Source: Phycisphaerales bacterium (GTDB lineage Bacteria; Planctomycetota; Phycisphaerae; Phycisphaerales; UBA1924). From it: a stretch of DNA of 64,000 bases. A program made the position numbers and the translations under genes. Position 1 is the stretch's first letter, and the number at the start of each line of letters is the position of its first letter. This document shows positions 51,875 through 60,246 of the stretch, piece by piece. The notes beneath the pieces are model-generated. The model was not told the origin of the DNA. It worked only from the letters and a program-made list of their open reading frames with translations, and made no database searches. The stretch spans positions 1 to 64,000 of the forward strand of contig JANQQR010000001.1 of the NCBI GenBank assembly GCA_028289195.1. The letters are read 5' to 3'.

Positions 51875-53872
51875 ATGCGGAAATCGGTCCCCATCCGGTG
51901 GAGCCTGACACGCGACGTCGTCTTCGGCGTGCTGGTGTTCGGTGGCCTGATCCTCGGCGTGATGATCTTCGCCACGCGCACCGCCGTGCAGACCCTCTCG
52001 GGCTCGCTGACGGCGGCGACGATCTCGCAAGCGGAGGAGCGCCTGGCCAGGTTCTTCGAGCCGGTCGAGCACGAACTCAGCGTGCTCTCTCAGCGCGGCG
52101 AGCAGGGGGGGCTCGATGTGCTGGCCGCCGATGCGCTCGCCGCGAGCTTTGCGCCGGTGATCCGTGAGTACCCGCAGGTGTCGTCGATGCTCCTCGCCGA
52201 CGAATCGGGCAACGAGTTCATGCTGCTGCGTTCCCAGGACGGCTGGCTGTCGCGTGAGACGAGGTCTGGTGAGTGGGAGGGTCGTTCGCGCCTGACCTCC
52301 TGGACCGACGACGAGGAATCGCAGCGCACCTCCGAGTGGGAGGACTTGGAGTACGACCCGACGTCGCGTCCGTGGTTTCGCGGCGCGGTGCAGAGCGCCG
52401 ATCGGGGCGAACCGAACCACTGGACCGAGCCCTACGTGTTCTTTACGACAAAGGACCTCGGCATCAGCGCGTCGCGTTCCTTTATGGTCGACGGGCGCCG
52501 CCACGTCATCGCCCTCGACGTGTTGCTCGACGATATCTCCGCGTTCACCACGCAATTGCAGATCCGGTTCGGCGGCAGGGCCTTCGTGCTCGACGAGGAT
52601 TGGCGCACGATCGGGCTGCCGGCGGATCCGAGGTTCGCCACGACCGCCAGCAGGCGCGAGTACCTCCTGCGCCAGCCGTCCGAGCTTGATCTGGGCGCAG
52701 CCGCTGATGCGCAGGCGATCTACGCGGAGCGTCCTCCGGCCCAGACCAGCGACGCGGTCCGATTCCACAGCGCAGGGAGCGTCTGGTGGGCGGACGCGTC
52801 GAGATACTCGCTGTCCTCCGAGCGTCACCTCTGGATCGCGGTCCTGATCCCCGAATCCGAGATGCTCCGGGATCTCGGCGATACGCGCATCTGGGTGGGC
52901 GGGCTCACGCTGGTGATCCTCGGTGTCGCAACACTCAGGGCGATCATGGTCGCCGGCCGATTCAGCCACCCGATCGAGCAACTCGTCGCCCAGAGCGACC
53001 GCTTCGGGCGCGGCGATCTGGACGACACGACGTCCATCGAGTCGCCGGTGCAGGAGGTCCGGCTGCTGGCCGACGCCCACGAGCACATGCGGCGCGCCCT
53101 GCGGGCGCTGATCAAGCTCGAGGGCGACCTGCGCATCGCGCGCCAGATCCAGCAGGCCACGATTCCCTCTGACCTCCCGCGCCTCGACGGGTGGGACCTC
53201 GGCGCATGGAACCAGCCGGCCGACGAGACGGGGGGCGACATGTACGACGCGTTCATCGCGCGCCCCGATGACACCGAAGCGCGCCAGGAATCCGGCGCCG
53301 TGCTCATGCTGGCCGACGCCACCGGTCACGGCATCGGTCCCTCGCTCTCGGCAACGCAGATGCGCTCGATGCTCCGGATGGGGGTCCGCCTCGGGGCTAC
53401 ACCCGGCACGCTGCTCCACCACCTCAACGAGCAGCTGCATCGCGACCTGCCCGTCGGTCGGTTCGTCACGGCGTGGACCGGCGTCGTCCGCGAGGGCTCG
53501 AGCGAGATGACGACCTTCAGCGCCGGCCAGGGGCCGCTGCTGTTCTACCGCTCAGCGACCGACGAGGTGGAGCGTTACGACGCCGACGCGCCGCCGCTGG
53601 GTGTCCTCGACACCCTGGACGTTGACGCGATGCGAACGTTCTCATTCGACGCCGGCGACATGCTGGTCGTCGCGTCCGACGGGATTTTCGAGGCGGCGAA
53701 CGAGGCCGACGAGATGTTCGGCGAGGAGCGCGTGATCGAGATCGTGCGCGAGGCTCGGCACTCGAGCGCGCAGGAGATCATTTCCATCCTCGAGGAACGG
53801 GTCCGCCGCTTCGCCGGAGGGCGGGCCCAGATCGACGATCAGACGGTGATGATCGTCAAGCGCCGCTCGTGA
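51875..53872 (+). CDS. Membrane sensor PP2C phosphatase (HAMP - SpoIIE/RsbU type)
   Basis: A 665-residue signalling protein. One membrane helix at about 15-37, a periplasmic Cache-like sensor of about 300 residues (VIREYPQVSSMLLADESGNE, DPTSRPWFRGAVQS), a second helix near 345-365, a HAMP domain (IEQLVAQSDRFGRGDLDD), then a SpoIIE-type PP2C serine phosphatase: RQIQQATIP, GGDMYDAF, LADATGHGIGPSLSATQMRS, FSAGQGPLLFY, VVASDGIFEAANEADEMFG and IDDQTVMIVKR. The metal-binding Asp residues of GGDMYD, DATGHG and SDGIFEA are present. Such proteins usually dephosphorylate anti-sigma-factor antagonists in partner-switch pathways; no partner gene is visible here. Its 3' end overlaps the convergent dus gene by 17 bases. 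Confidence 0.93.
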   Translation: MRKSVPIRWSLTRDVVFGVLVFGGLILGVMIFATRTAVQTLSGSLTAATISQAEERLARFFEPVEHELSVLSQRGEQGGLDVLAADALAASFAPVIREYPQVSSMLLADESGNEFMLLRSQDGWLSRETRSGEWEGRSRLTSWTDDEESQRTSEWEDLEYDPTSRPWFRGAVQSADRGEPNHWTEPYVFFTTKDLGISASRSFMVDGRRHVIALDVLLDDISAFTTQLQIRFGGRAFVLDEDWRTIGLPADPRFATTASRREYLLRQPSELDLGAAADAQAIYAERPPAQTSDAVRFHSAGSVWWADASRYSLSSERHLWIAVLIPESEMLRDLGDTRIWVGGLTLVILGVATLRAIMVAGRFSHPIEQLVAQSDRFGRGDLDDTTSIESPVQEVRLLADAHEHMRRALRALIKLEGDLRIARQIQQATIPSDLPRLDGWDLGAWNQPADETGGDMYDAFIARPDDTEARQESGAVLMLADATGHGIGPSLSATQMRSMLRMGVRLGATPGTLLHHLNEQLHRDLPVGRFVTAWTGVVREGSSEMTTFSAGQGPLLFYRSATDEVERYDADAPPLGVLDTLDVDAMRTFSFDAGDMLVVASDGIFEAANEADEMFGEERVIEIVREARHSSAQEIISILEERVRRFAGGRAQIDDQTVMIVKRRS

Positions 53873-55076
53873 CGGGCTCGGCGGCTTCGGCGTTGTAGTG
53901 CCGATCGAGCACCGCTCTCCAGTCGTCGAAGGAAGAGATCTGGGTGAATTCTCGGCGCACCGAATCCGAGTCGGGGTGGTGCGTGCTGAAGCGGACTCCG
54001 AACTTTCTCATCAGGCGCCCGGCGAGGCGCTCGCCGTTGAGGGCCATCGAGAGTTCGAAGTGATCGAGCAGCACCGCGCGCTGCTCCTCGATCGTGGGCG
54101 CCTCCGGCGTGCGGCCGGCGAGGAGGTCGCGGGCCTGACGGAACACCCACGGGTTGCCGATGCACCCGCGCGCGACGCTCACGGCGTGAACGCCCGTGAA
54201 CTCGATCATGCGGATGATCTCGTGAGCGGACCAGACGTCGCCCGACCCGAAGATCAGCCGGTCGGGGTAGCGCCGCACGAGGTCACGGAGGAACGTCCAG
54301 CGGGACGGCCCGACATACTTCTGCTCGACGGTGCGCCCGTGGACGGTGGCCCAGGAATACCCGAGTTCGTAGGCGCCCTCGAAGATCGCGTGGAAGCGGC
54401 GCTCGGCATCTTCCGAGTCGTCGGACCCGCGCCGGATTTTCAGGGTCGTCGCGATACCCGGGGGCACGGCGTCTCGCACGGCTCGGAGGATGTCGAGCGC
54501 TCCCTCGGGTTCACGCAGCCAGTGCCCGCCCCGGGCCTTCTTGCGGATCTTCTTCACCGGGCACGCCAGGTTGACATCGATCGCGCAGAAGCCCAGCTCA
54601 CCGTCACCGGATACGGGCAGGCGCTCGCGCATCTGATCAACGCTGAAGCGCCGGTACACCGAAGCAGGGCGCTTGCCCTGCTCGATCATCTTCACGGCCG
54701 CCCGGGCCATCTCGTCCGGGTCGCTGCCCATGATCTGCCCGACCAGGGGCGTGTCCTCGGTCCCGCCGGGGACGTTCTCGGCGATATCCCCCAGATCCGC
54801 CTTGGCGAATCCCCGACCCCCGGCGAGCAGGGTCCGGTCCAGGAGCGCCTCGGTCACGCAGAGCGGGCAGCCCTGGCGCCGGGCGACGATCCGCATCGCC
54901 GCGTCGGAGTAGCCGGCGAGGCCGGCCTGGAAGAACGGCGCATCGAACCCGGGGACGATCGCTTCAAGACGCGGGTCGACACGGATCGCCCGCGCGGCCC
55001 GGGGCACGTCGATTTCCTCGGCGCCCGGGGCGATCGCGGGTGACGGGGGAGTCGCGTTGTTGCTTTCGCACCCCAT
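53856..55076 (-). CDS. dus: tRNA-dihydrouridine synthase (Dus family)
   Basis: A 406-residue FMN enzyme that reduces uridine to dihydrouridine in tRNA D-loops. It has the FFQAGLAGYSDAAMRIVARR opening, the catalytic-Cys motif DVNLACPVKKIRKKARGG, TLKIRRGSDD, VHGRTVEQKYVGPSRW and VARGCIGNPWVF, in the standard order. The subfamily (A, B or C) cannot be fixed by eye. It is longer than E. coli DusB (about 320 residues) with N-terminal and internal inserts. I chose the ATG at 55076, which is seven bases downstream of a TATACT box. An in-frame ATG at 55109 would overlap the divergent lipoprotein gene. Confidence 0.93.
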   Translation of the reverse strand: MGCESNNATPPSPAIAPGAEEIDVPRAARAIRVDPRLEAIVPGFDAPFFQAGLAGYSDAAMRIVARRQGCPLCVTEALLDRTLLAGGRGFAKADLGDIAENVPGGTEDTPLVGQIMGSDPDEMARAAVKMIEQGKRPASVYRRFSVDQMRERLPVSGDGELGFCAIDVNLACPVKKIRKKARGGHWLREPEGALDILRAVRDAVPPGIATTLKIRRGSDDSEDAERRFHAIFEGAYELGYSWATVHGRTVEQKYVGPSRWTFLRDLVRRYPDRLIFGSGDVWSAHEIIRMIEFTGVHAVSVARGCIGNPWVFRQARDLLAGRTPEAPTIEEQRAVLLDHFELSMALNGERLAGRLMRKFGVRFSTHHPDSDSVRREFTQISSFDDWRAVLDRHYNAEAAEPVTSGA

Positions 55077-55096
55077 GCGCGGAAGTATAGGTGTCC
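55077..55096. promoter_or_regulatory. 20-base divergent promoter region between dus and a lipoprotein gene
   Basis: Only 20 bases separate the two start codons. On the minus strand TATACT (55084-55089) ends seven bases before the dus ATG. On the plus strand TATAGG (55086-55091) ends five bases before the lipoprotein ATG. The two boxes overlap. Both messages would be leaderless or nearly so. Confidence 0.5.
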
Positions 55097-55513
55097 ATGA
55101 GGTGCTCATTCACCGGCGCTGTGCTGCTTGTCGCGGTCCTGATCGCGGGATGCGCGAACAAGACTCCGATGGCCGAACTCCGGCCCTATCCCAGCGAAAA
55201 GCCCTCGGGGCCGACCGCCAACATCCAGGTCGTGCGCATCGGCACCATGCTCGAACTCACCAACACCACCGCGACCTCATTCGGCGCGTCGACGCTGTGG
55301 CTGAACCAGTCCTACCGGCGTGACATCGACAAGCTCGACATCGGAGAGTCGCTGAGCCTGCGCCTCAAGGAGTTCCGGAACGAATTCGCAGAGCCGTTCC
55401 GGGCCGGAGGCTTTTTCGCGACCGAACGACCCAAGAAGGTCGTGAAGGTGGAACTGGAGACCGAGACCCGTCGGATCGGCTTCGTGGTCGTCGGCGACGA
55501 GACGGAGGGATAG
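55097..55513 (+). CDS. Small lipoprotein, unknown function
   Basis: A 138-residue protein with a lipoprotein signal: a basic-polar start, hydrophobic AVLLVAVLIAG and the lipobox LIAGC at residues 15-19. The mature part (TNTTATSFGASTLWLNQSY, IDKLDIGESLSLRLKEFRNE, KKVVKVELETETRRIGFVV) is beta-rich and resembles proteins annotated only as hypothetical in planctomycetes. The ATG at 55097 has no good Shine-Dalgarno; a GTG six bases earlier is also possible. Confidence 0.75.
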   Translation: MRCSFTGAVLLVAVLIAGCANKTPMAELRPYPSEKPSGPTANIQVVRIGTMLELTNTTATSFGASTLWLNQSYRRDIDKLDIGESLSLRLKEFRNEFAEPFRAGGFFATERPKKVVKVELETETRRIGFVVVGDETEG

Positions 55514-55540
55514 CAGCCATCGCACTTGCGAACTGGTCCG

Positions 55541-55734
55541 GGCGACTTCTGGATTCAGGGGTCGTGCCGGGGCCGATCAGACCTGGCGCACGAAAAACCC
55601 ACCATACCGGGGGAAGTACGGTGGGTAGGAGGGAAGAAACACGTCACCAGAAGTCTACCAGAGCTTTGGGTAGAGGGAATCAAAATCGCGGAAAATGGTG
55701 CCAGGTCTGGCGGTCCGAGGCATGGAATCGGACG
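55541..55734. ncRNA. Candidate structured RNA or cis-regulatory leader
   Basis: The gap between the lipoprotein and the CX4CH protein is AT-richer than its surroundings and packed with nested inverted repeats. These are GGCGAC/GTCGTGCC (55541-55568); an 11-base-pair stem with one mismatch, ACCCACCATAC/GTACGGTGGGT (55597-55626); TCTACC/GGTAGA (55654-55674); GTCCGA/TCGGAC (55713-55733); and a long-range pair CAGACCTGG/CCAGGTCTG (55578-55586 with 55701-55709) that encloses two of the hairpins. It resembles no RNA family I can name. On the minus strand the 11-base-pair hairpin is followed by TTTTT (55593-55597), so it could end a minus-strand transcript. A plus-strand 84-codon frame spans the same bases and cannot be fully excluded as a real small protein. 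Confidence 0.4.
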
Positions 55735-55760
55735 TAAATCCATAAACAGAAAGAACTTGA

Positions 55761-57113
55761 ATGCTGTGGATGCTCCGTGAAAAACCCGCCTCAGGCCCCT
55801 CCAGCACCGGTTCGTACCGGCCACGCAGGCGTGTTTCGCTGCTTGCGGTGATTCTCGGAGCGGCTGCCCTGGCCTCGCTGGCGGGGGCCCTCGGCGCCCA
55901 GACACCCGACCGGCAGGATGAGGCGGAGCGGCCCAACGTGGAAACCGGGACGCGGACGCCCGCGCCCGGTGACGACATCATCGTGGTGCAGCAGAATCGC
56001 CGTCGCCTCGAGGGAGTCTTCGTCCGCTGGGACAGGTCGAGTGTCACGGTCACGATCGCAAGGGTGGACGTCCGGATCGACGTCGATGCGATCGACCGGA
56101 TCATCGTGCTCGATCCGCCCCGCGAGCGCTACGAGCGGATGCGTTCGCTGATCGAAGACGACGAGATCGAGCGTCTCATCGTGCTCGCCGAATGGCTCCG
56201 GGAGCACGACATGTTCGCCGAAGCTCTCGATGAGCTCGATCACGTGCTCTCGATCGCGCCGGACGAGCCGGATGCCCTCCGTCTCAGAGCGATCGTCCGG
56301 GAGCAGTTCGAATTGCAGCGACGCAGCGGCGACTCCGACCCGTCGGCGCCGCTCCCGGGCGACGGCGCGGTGCCCGACTCGCCGGAAGCGGAGCCCAATG
56401 CCGGGCTCGACATCGACTTCCCGCTTCTCAGCGATGAGCAGATCAACCTCATGCGGGTGTTCGAGATCGATCTCCGAGATCCGCCCCAGCTGATGATTCC
56501 CCGTGAGACCGTCGAGCGGCTGCTGCTCGACTACGCGACCTCGCCGCTGGTTCCCGAGACCCGCGAGGGCCGTGAGGCGCTGCTGGCGAGCAGCCCCCAG
56601 GAGATCCTCGATCTCATGTTCCGCCTTCGTGCGCGGGAGAAGTACAGCCGGGTGCAGGTCCTCGACGATCCGGCCTCGATGAAGTTCTTCCGGGACCACG
56701 TCCACTCGACGTGGATCACGAATTCCTGCGCGACCACCCAATGCCACGGCGGTGGCAGCGCGGGGGATCTCTGGCTCACGCAGCGTCGGCCGACGAGCCC
56801 GCAGAGCGTGTACACGAACTTCCTCATCATGGAGCGTTTCAGACTCGACGCAGAAACGCCTCTGATCGACTACGGCAACCCCGCCCGTTCGGTGCTGCTC
56901 CAGATGGGGCTCCCCCGAGACGACGCGATCCGGCCGCACCCGCTCGTGCGGGGATGGCGGCCCGTGTTCCGCGACCGGGAGGCCCGGCGATTCCGGCAGG
57001 CCGTCGAGTGGATCGAGGGCATGTACCGGCCCCGGCCCGACTACCCGATCGAGTACGAGGCCCCCGTGGGCAGGGCGCCGTTCGAGCCGAGCGACGAGGG
57101 CATCGAGCGCTGA
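55761..57113 (+). CDS. Exported protein with CX4CH haem-like motif
   Basis: A 450-residue protein. An N-terminal hydrophobic segment (VSLLAVILGAAALASLAGAL) after a basic stretch is a signal peptide or anchor. Residues 75-180 hold a small beta domain and helices that look TPR-like (LIVLAEWLREHDMFAEALDELDHVLS). The C-terminal third has NSCATTQCHGG, with Cys323, Cys328 and His329. This CX4CH spacing differs from the standard CXXCH c-type haem motif but is known from some multihaem cytochromes. The surrounding segment (STWITNSC, GGSAGDLWL) looks like cytochrome-like domains of planctomycete proteins. No second haem ligand is obvious. Starts at 55761 or 55770 are both possible; neither has a strong ribosome binding site. 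Confidence 0.75.
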   Translation: MLWMLREKPASGPSSTGSYRPRRRVSLLAVILGAAALASLAGALGAQTPDRQDEAERPNVETGTRTPAPGDDIIVVQQNRRRLEGVFVRWDRSSVTVTIARVDVRIDVDAIDRIIVLDPPRERYERMRSLIEDDEIERLIVLAEWLREHDMFAEALDELDHVLSIAPDEPDALRLRAIVREQFELQRRSGDSDPSAPLPGDGAVPDSPEAEPNAGLDIDFPLLSDEQINLMRVFEIDLRDPPQLMIPRETVERLLLDYATSPLVPETREGREALLASSPQEILDLMFRLRAREKYSRVQVLDDPASMKFFRDHVHSTWITNSCATTQCHGGGSAGDLWLTQRRPTSPQSVYTNFLIMERFRLDAETPLIDYGNPARSVLLQMGLPRDDAIRPHPLVRGWRPVFRDREARRFRQAVEWIEGMYRPRPDYPIEYEAPVGRAPFEPSDEGIER

Positions 57114-57186
57114 GAAGAGCGGAACCGGCGCCGACGCCCGTGCGGACTCACTGGGGGCCCCGCTCGGAGATCCGGACGCGGGTTGC

Positions 57187-57196
57187 TACACTCGCC
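57187..57196 (+). promoter_or_regulatory. Extended -10 motif TGCTACACTCGCC upstream of the coiled-coil lipoprotein
   Basis: TACACTCGCC preceded by TGC, an extended -10 pattern, about 75 bases before the ATG at 57269. The ten bases from TACACT are identical to the copy at 38864. Confidence 0.5.
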
Positions 57197-57268
57197 AATT
57201 CGACTTCCGACGCAGCCTCTCGTCCGGTCGAGCCGCGATCGGACACCCGCAGGACCCCTGGAGCCGCC

Positions 57269-58690
57269 ATGACGATCCCCGCTTCTCCGCAGGACCGCCA
57301 GACCCGTCGCCGCCTCGTCGCGGCTCTCTGCCTCGTTGGCGCCGGGGCTGTCGCGGGATGCGAACGGAACACCGAGACCGAGTCGGCCCTGGCCGAAGCC
57401 GGGGCTCAGCTGACCGCGCTGAACTCCCAGGGGCTCGCGGCCGTCGACTCGGAGCAGCGGGCCTCGACGTACTCGGCGGTGATCTCCCGCGTGAGCGGCG
57501 TGGCCGGTTCCGCCGACGGCGCGTCGTCGGCGCTCGCCAAGACCCTGCTGGCGCAGGCCTACCTCGGGCAGGCCGAGATCGCCAGCGAGGGATTCGGCGA
57601 CCGGGTCATCGATGTGACCCGCGAGGCCGCTCGGGCAGGCGCGCTGATGTCGTCCTACGCCGGCAACCAGTCGCTCGTCTCGTCGCTGACCGGGTACGAC
57701 CCCAGCGAGGATCTCGCCGCGCTCGACGACCAGGCCTCGACGCTGTCCGCGGATCTCTCGCGTCTGCAGGATGACGCCCGCACCCAGCAGCAGGCCATCA
57801 ATCAGCTGGAGGAGCAGTCGGCCGAGCAGGAGCGGCTCGCGGAAGAGAAGCGCCAGGAATCCGGCGAGCTCAGCGAGCGGGCGCTCAGCGCCCCCCCGCG
57901 GGAACGCGCGAACCTGCTGGCTCTGGCGCAAGGCGTGAAGCGTGAGCGCGAGCTCATCTACAAGCGTGCCGAAGAACTGAACGCCGAGGCCGACGCCCTG
58001 CGTCCGTCCCTCCTGGAAACCCAGCAGCGTCTGGCATCGATCCGCGCTCAGATCGACGCGACCGCGCGAGCGCGGGCGCAGGTGATCGAGGAAGCCGATG
58101 CGCTCCGGGCCGATGCAGACGGCGCCCGCGCGAACGCCGATCGGGTGTCGAGCGAACTCGGGAGCCTGCTCGACGGGATCCGCGCGAACGTCGACGGCGA
58201 CCTCGGCGCTTCGTTCTCCGAGGTTGAATCGCTCGTGGAGCGAGCGCTCGGTGAATTGAACCAGGCGCGCCGGTCCGGGTCGGAAGTGGCTGTTCAGAAC
58301 CTGGAGGCCTCGGCCAAGGCGCTCCAGGCGACGCACGCGCGGACAATGGCGGACGTCATGGCGATTCTCGCCGGAGCGTTCGATCGGGCCTCCGCCCTCG
58401 AGCCGCCGATCGCCCGGTCTGCCGAGCTCGCCCAGCACGCGGAGGCTTTCCGGGTGCGTGCCGAGGAGCTGCGTCTCACAGCCGCGGATTCGTTCAGCGA
58501 AGTCGGTGATCTGGTGTCACGCCAGCAGGCCGACGCGAGCCAGCAAGCGGCGGAAGAACTCGCCGCGCTCAGCGCCACGCTCCGCGGCGAAGAGCCCGAA
58601 GCCGAGGAACTCGATCTCGAAGGCGATCCGGGCACGGAATCCGAGGATGGCTCCGGGGCTGACGACCCGACCGCCCCCGACGCCGGCTGA
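57269..58690 (+). CDS. Coiled-coil lipoprotein, unknown function
   Basis: A 473-residue protein. The signal region ends in the lipobox-like VAGC at residues 28-31 (LCLVGAGAVAGC). The mature part is almost entirely alpha-helical, with long heptad-rich coiled coils (about 150-300: LARLQDDARTQQ-like, QLEEQSAEQERLAEEKRQES, ALRADADGARANADRVSSEL) rich in Ala, Glu, Arg and Gln. It ends in a 35-residue acidic tail. A periplasmic spacer or cell-envelope structural role is plausible. The ATG at 57269 follows TGGAG and an upstream TACACT. Its end is 20 bases from the convergent gene. Confidence 0.85.
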   Translation: MTIPASPQDRQTRRRLVAALCLVGAGAVAGCERNTETESALAEAGAQLTALNSQGLAAVDSEQRASTYSAVISRVSGVAGSADGASSALAKTLLAQAYLGQAEIASEGFGDRVIDVTREAARAGALMSSYAGNQSLVSSLTGYDPSEDLAALDDQASTLSADLSRLQDDARTQQQAINQLEEQSAEQERLAEEKRQESGELSERALSAPPRERANLLALAQGVKRERELIYKRAEELNAEADALRPSLLETQQRLASIRAQIDATARARAQVIEEADALRADADGARANADRVSSELGSLLDGIRANVDGDLGASFSEVESLVERALGELNQARRSGSEVAVQNLEASAKALQATHARTMADVMAILAGAFDRASALEPPIARSAELAQHAEAFRVRAEELRLTAADSFSEVGDLVSRQQADASQQAAEELAALSATLRGEEPEAEELDLEGDPGTESEDGSGADDPTAPDAG

Positions 58691-58710
58691 TCGCGCTCGG
58701 TTCGAAACGC

Positions 58711-60132
58711 TCAATCCACAGGCAGGTTCTTGTCGCGCCACAGTCGTCGCAGGCGGTCCCTGTCGACGGGCTCGCTGATGATGTTGCCGGGCAGCTCGCG
58801 ACGGATGATGCCGCCGCGGAGATTGACCAGCGTCCCGGTCTCGGGGCTGTCTTCGGTGACCTGGGTCACGATCGACCAGACGTCCGGGCCCTCGGCCTTG
58901 TAGACGTCGCGCCGGAGGCTGAGCTTGCCGAGCTGCGATTCGTAGGCGTAGTAGCCGTACACGCCGGCGAGTTCGTTCGGCACGATGATCCGCGGCAGGG
59001 CGTAGAGCATGACCCTCGAGGCGTAGCCGCTCGGGAGCGGGGACCACTGCGATTGCGTGGGTTCCTGGCCGTCCTGGGCCGTGTTGACGACGAGGTTGTC
59101 GTCGACGCGATAGCCGGTTTCGATCCATGTGTCTTCGTCGTTGCCCCGGCGGATCGACATCCGGATCGACCACAGCTCACGCGAGCGATCGTCAGACAGG
59201 AAGAACGTCGCGATGCTGTCGACGATCATCCCCTCGGCGAGCCGGCGTCCGACGATCTCGGCGATCATGCCCGTGGCCCGATCCCCGGCCTTCCAGCCCG
59301 ACTGGTCCTTCCCGTCGACCTCGCCGGCGAACCCCTTGCGTAGGTTCACACGCTCGTATCCAAGTTCCTGGGCGTCGCTCGGGGCGCCGCCGGGCGCCGG
59401 CCGGTAGATCCGGAAGAAGCGGGTCTCGTTGTCGAAGATGTCCTCGAGGCTGGACGCGCCGAATTCTCGGATGAGGTTCTGGCCCGCCAGCAGCGCCTGG
59501 GCGCGCTCGGCCTTCATCTCTTCACCGTCCCGGAACTGCACCGACGCGACGATTGTCTCGTACATCTGGCGCATGGCCGGGAACGACGTCCCGATGCAGT
59601 CGAACTGGAAGATCACGAACTGGCCGGGGCCGTTCTGGAACAGGGTGAACCCCGTTGTCGGGACATCCGGCTTCGAAGGGATGTCCATGTACACGCGGTG
59701 GGCGTTTCGCCCGCCGATCAGGAGCGTGTCGTCTTCGTCGAAGATCCGGACCAGGGTCTCCGTCCGCCGGCCCTCCCGGCGGGTGTGGAGTTCCTTGGAC
59801 TTCTCCACGATGTTCGCGACGGCGTCTTCCAGGGTCAGGTCGGTGTTGGAGCTGATCGAGTTGCGGATCTGGAGGATCCAGCTGCGATCGACGCCCTGCG
59901 GGATCACCTTGACGTTGGTCTGAGCCGCCAGGAACGACTCGAGGTCGACCAGGGCGTCCTCGGGCAGAAACACGCTCAGACCGAGGCTGGGGATCTCGTA
60001 GGGGGCGTCGAAAATGAGCTCGGGCACGCTGACCGGGGCGTCGCGGGTCGCCTGGGCCGCGGCGGGCAGCGCAAGGATTGCCGAGAGGAGCACGGCCAGC
60101 GGGGCGGCGAATCTGCTCTTGGAGGTGGTCAT
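58711..60132 (-). CDS. Secreted protein, unknown function
   Basis: A 473-residue exported protein with a clear signal peptide (FAAPLAVLLSAILALPAAAQ, cleaved near residue 28). The mature part resembles a repeated beta-sandwich: IPSLGLSVFLPEDALVDLE, then SFPAMRQMYETIVASVQFRD, a pattern of proteins that measure or bind amphipathic ligands. It has no catalytic motif and only one Cys. The open frame continues far upstream through the ribosomal genes on the other strand, which is composition read-through; the ATG at 60132 is taken because the signal peptide starts there. It is divergent from rpsJ. Confidence 0.82.
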   Translation of the reverse strand: MTTSKSRFAAPLAVLLSAILALPAAAQATRDAPVSVPELIFDAPYEIPSLGLSVFLPEDALVDLESFLAAQTNVKVIPQGVDRSWILQIRNSISSNTDLTLEDAVANIVEKSKELHTRREGRRTETLVRIFDEDDTLLIGGRNAHRVYMDIPSKPDVPTTGFTLFQNGPGQFVIFQFDCIGTSFPAMRQMYETIVASVQFRDGEEMKAERAQALLAGQNLIREFGASSLEDIFDNETRFFRIYRPAPGGAPSDAQELGYERVNLRKGFAGEVDGKDQSGWKAGDRATGMIAEIVGRRLAEGMIVDSIATFFLSDDRSRELWSIRMSIRRGNDEDTWIETGYRVDDNLVVNTAQDGQEPTQSQWSPLPSGYASRVMLYALPRIIVPNELAGVYGYYAYESQLGKLSLRRDVYKAEGPDVWSIVTQVTEDSPETGTLVNLRGGIIRRELPGNIISEPVDRDRLRRLWRDKNLPVD

Positions 60133-60211
60133 GGAGTGTTCTATCGGCACCCCGGAGCCCAGGGTTCGGCATCGGGCAAGGATCCGGGGGGTTTCGGGGC
60201 TTGGGGCGAGC

Positions 60212-60239
60212 TTGACAGGGTGCGCCGAACGGGTATTCT
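60212..60239 (+). promoter_or_regulatory. Promoter of the S10 ribosomal operon
   Basis: TTGACA (60212-60217), a 16-base spacer and TATTCT (60234-60239). Transcription would start near 60246, giving a leader of about 155 bases before rpsJ. It is the best consensus promoter in the window. Confidence 0.85.
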
Positions 60240-60246
60240 CTTCGCC

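Noticed and set aside
55543..55570. Similarity to the 5' end of tmRNA (TTCTGGATTC)
   Set aside because: Ten bases match, but no matching tRNA-like 3' half, T-arm or tag reading frame follows within a normal distance.
55597..55626. Possible group II intron domain V (GTACGGT stem)
   Set aside because: The loop is not GNRA, the bulge and AGC triad are missing, and no intron protein or other domains are present.
55526..55780. An 84-codon frame across the structured gap
   Set aside because: It starts at a TTG with no ribosome binding site, has codon use unlike the neighbours and no recognisable motif; it is kept only as an alternative to the RNA explanation.
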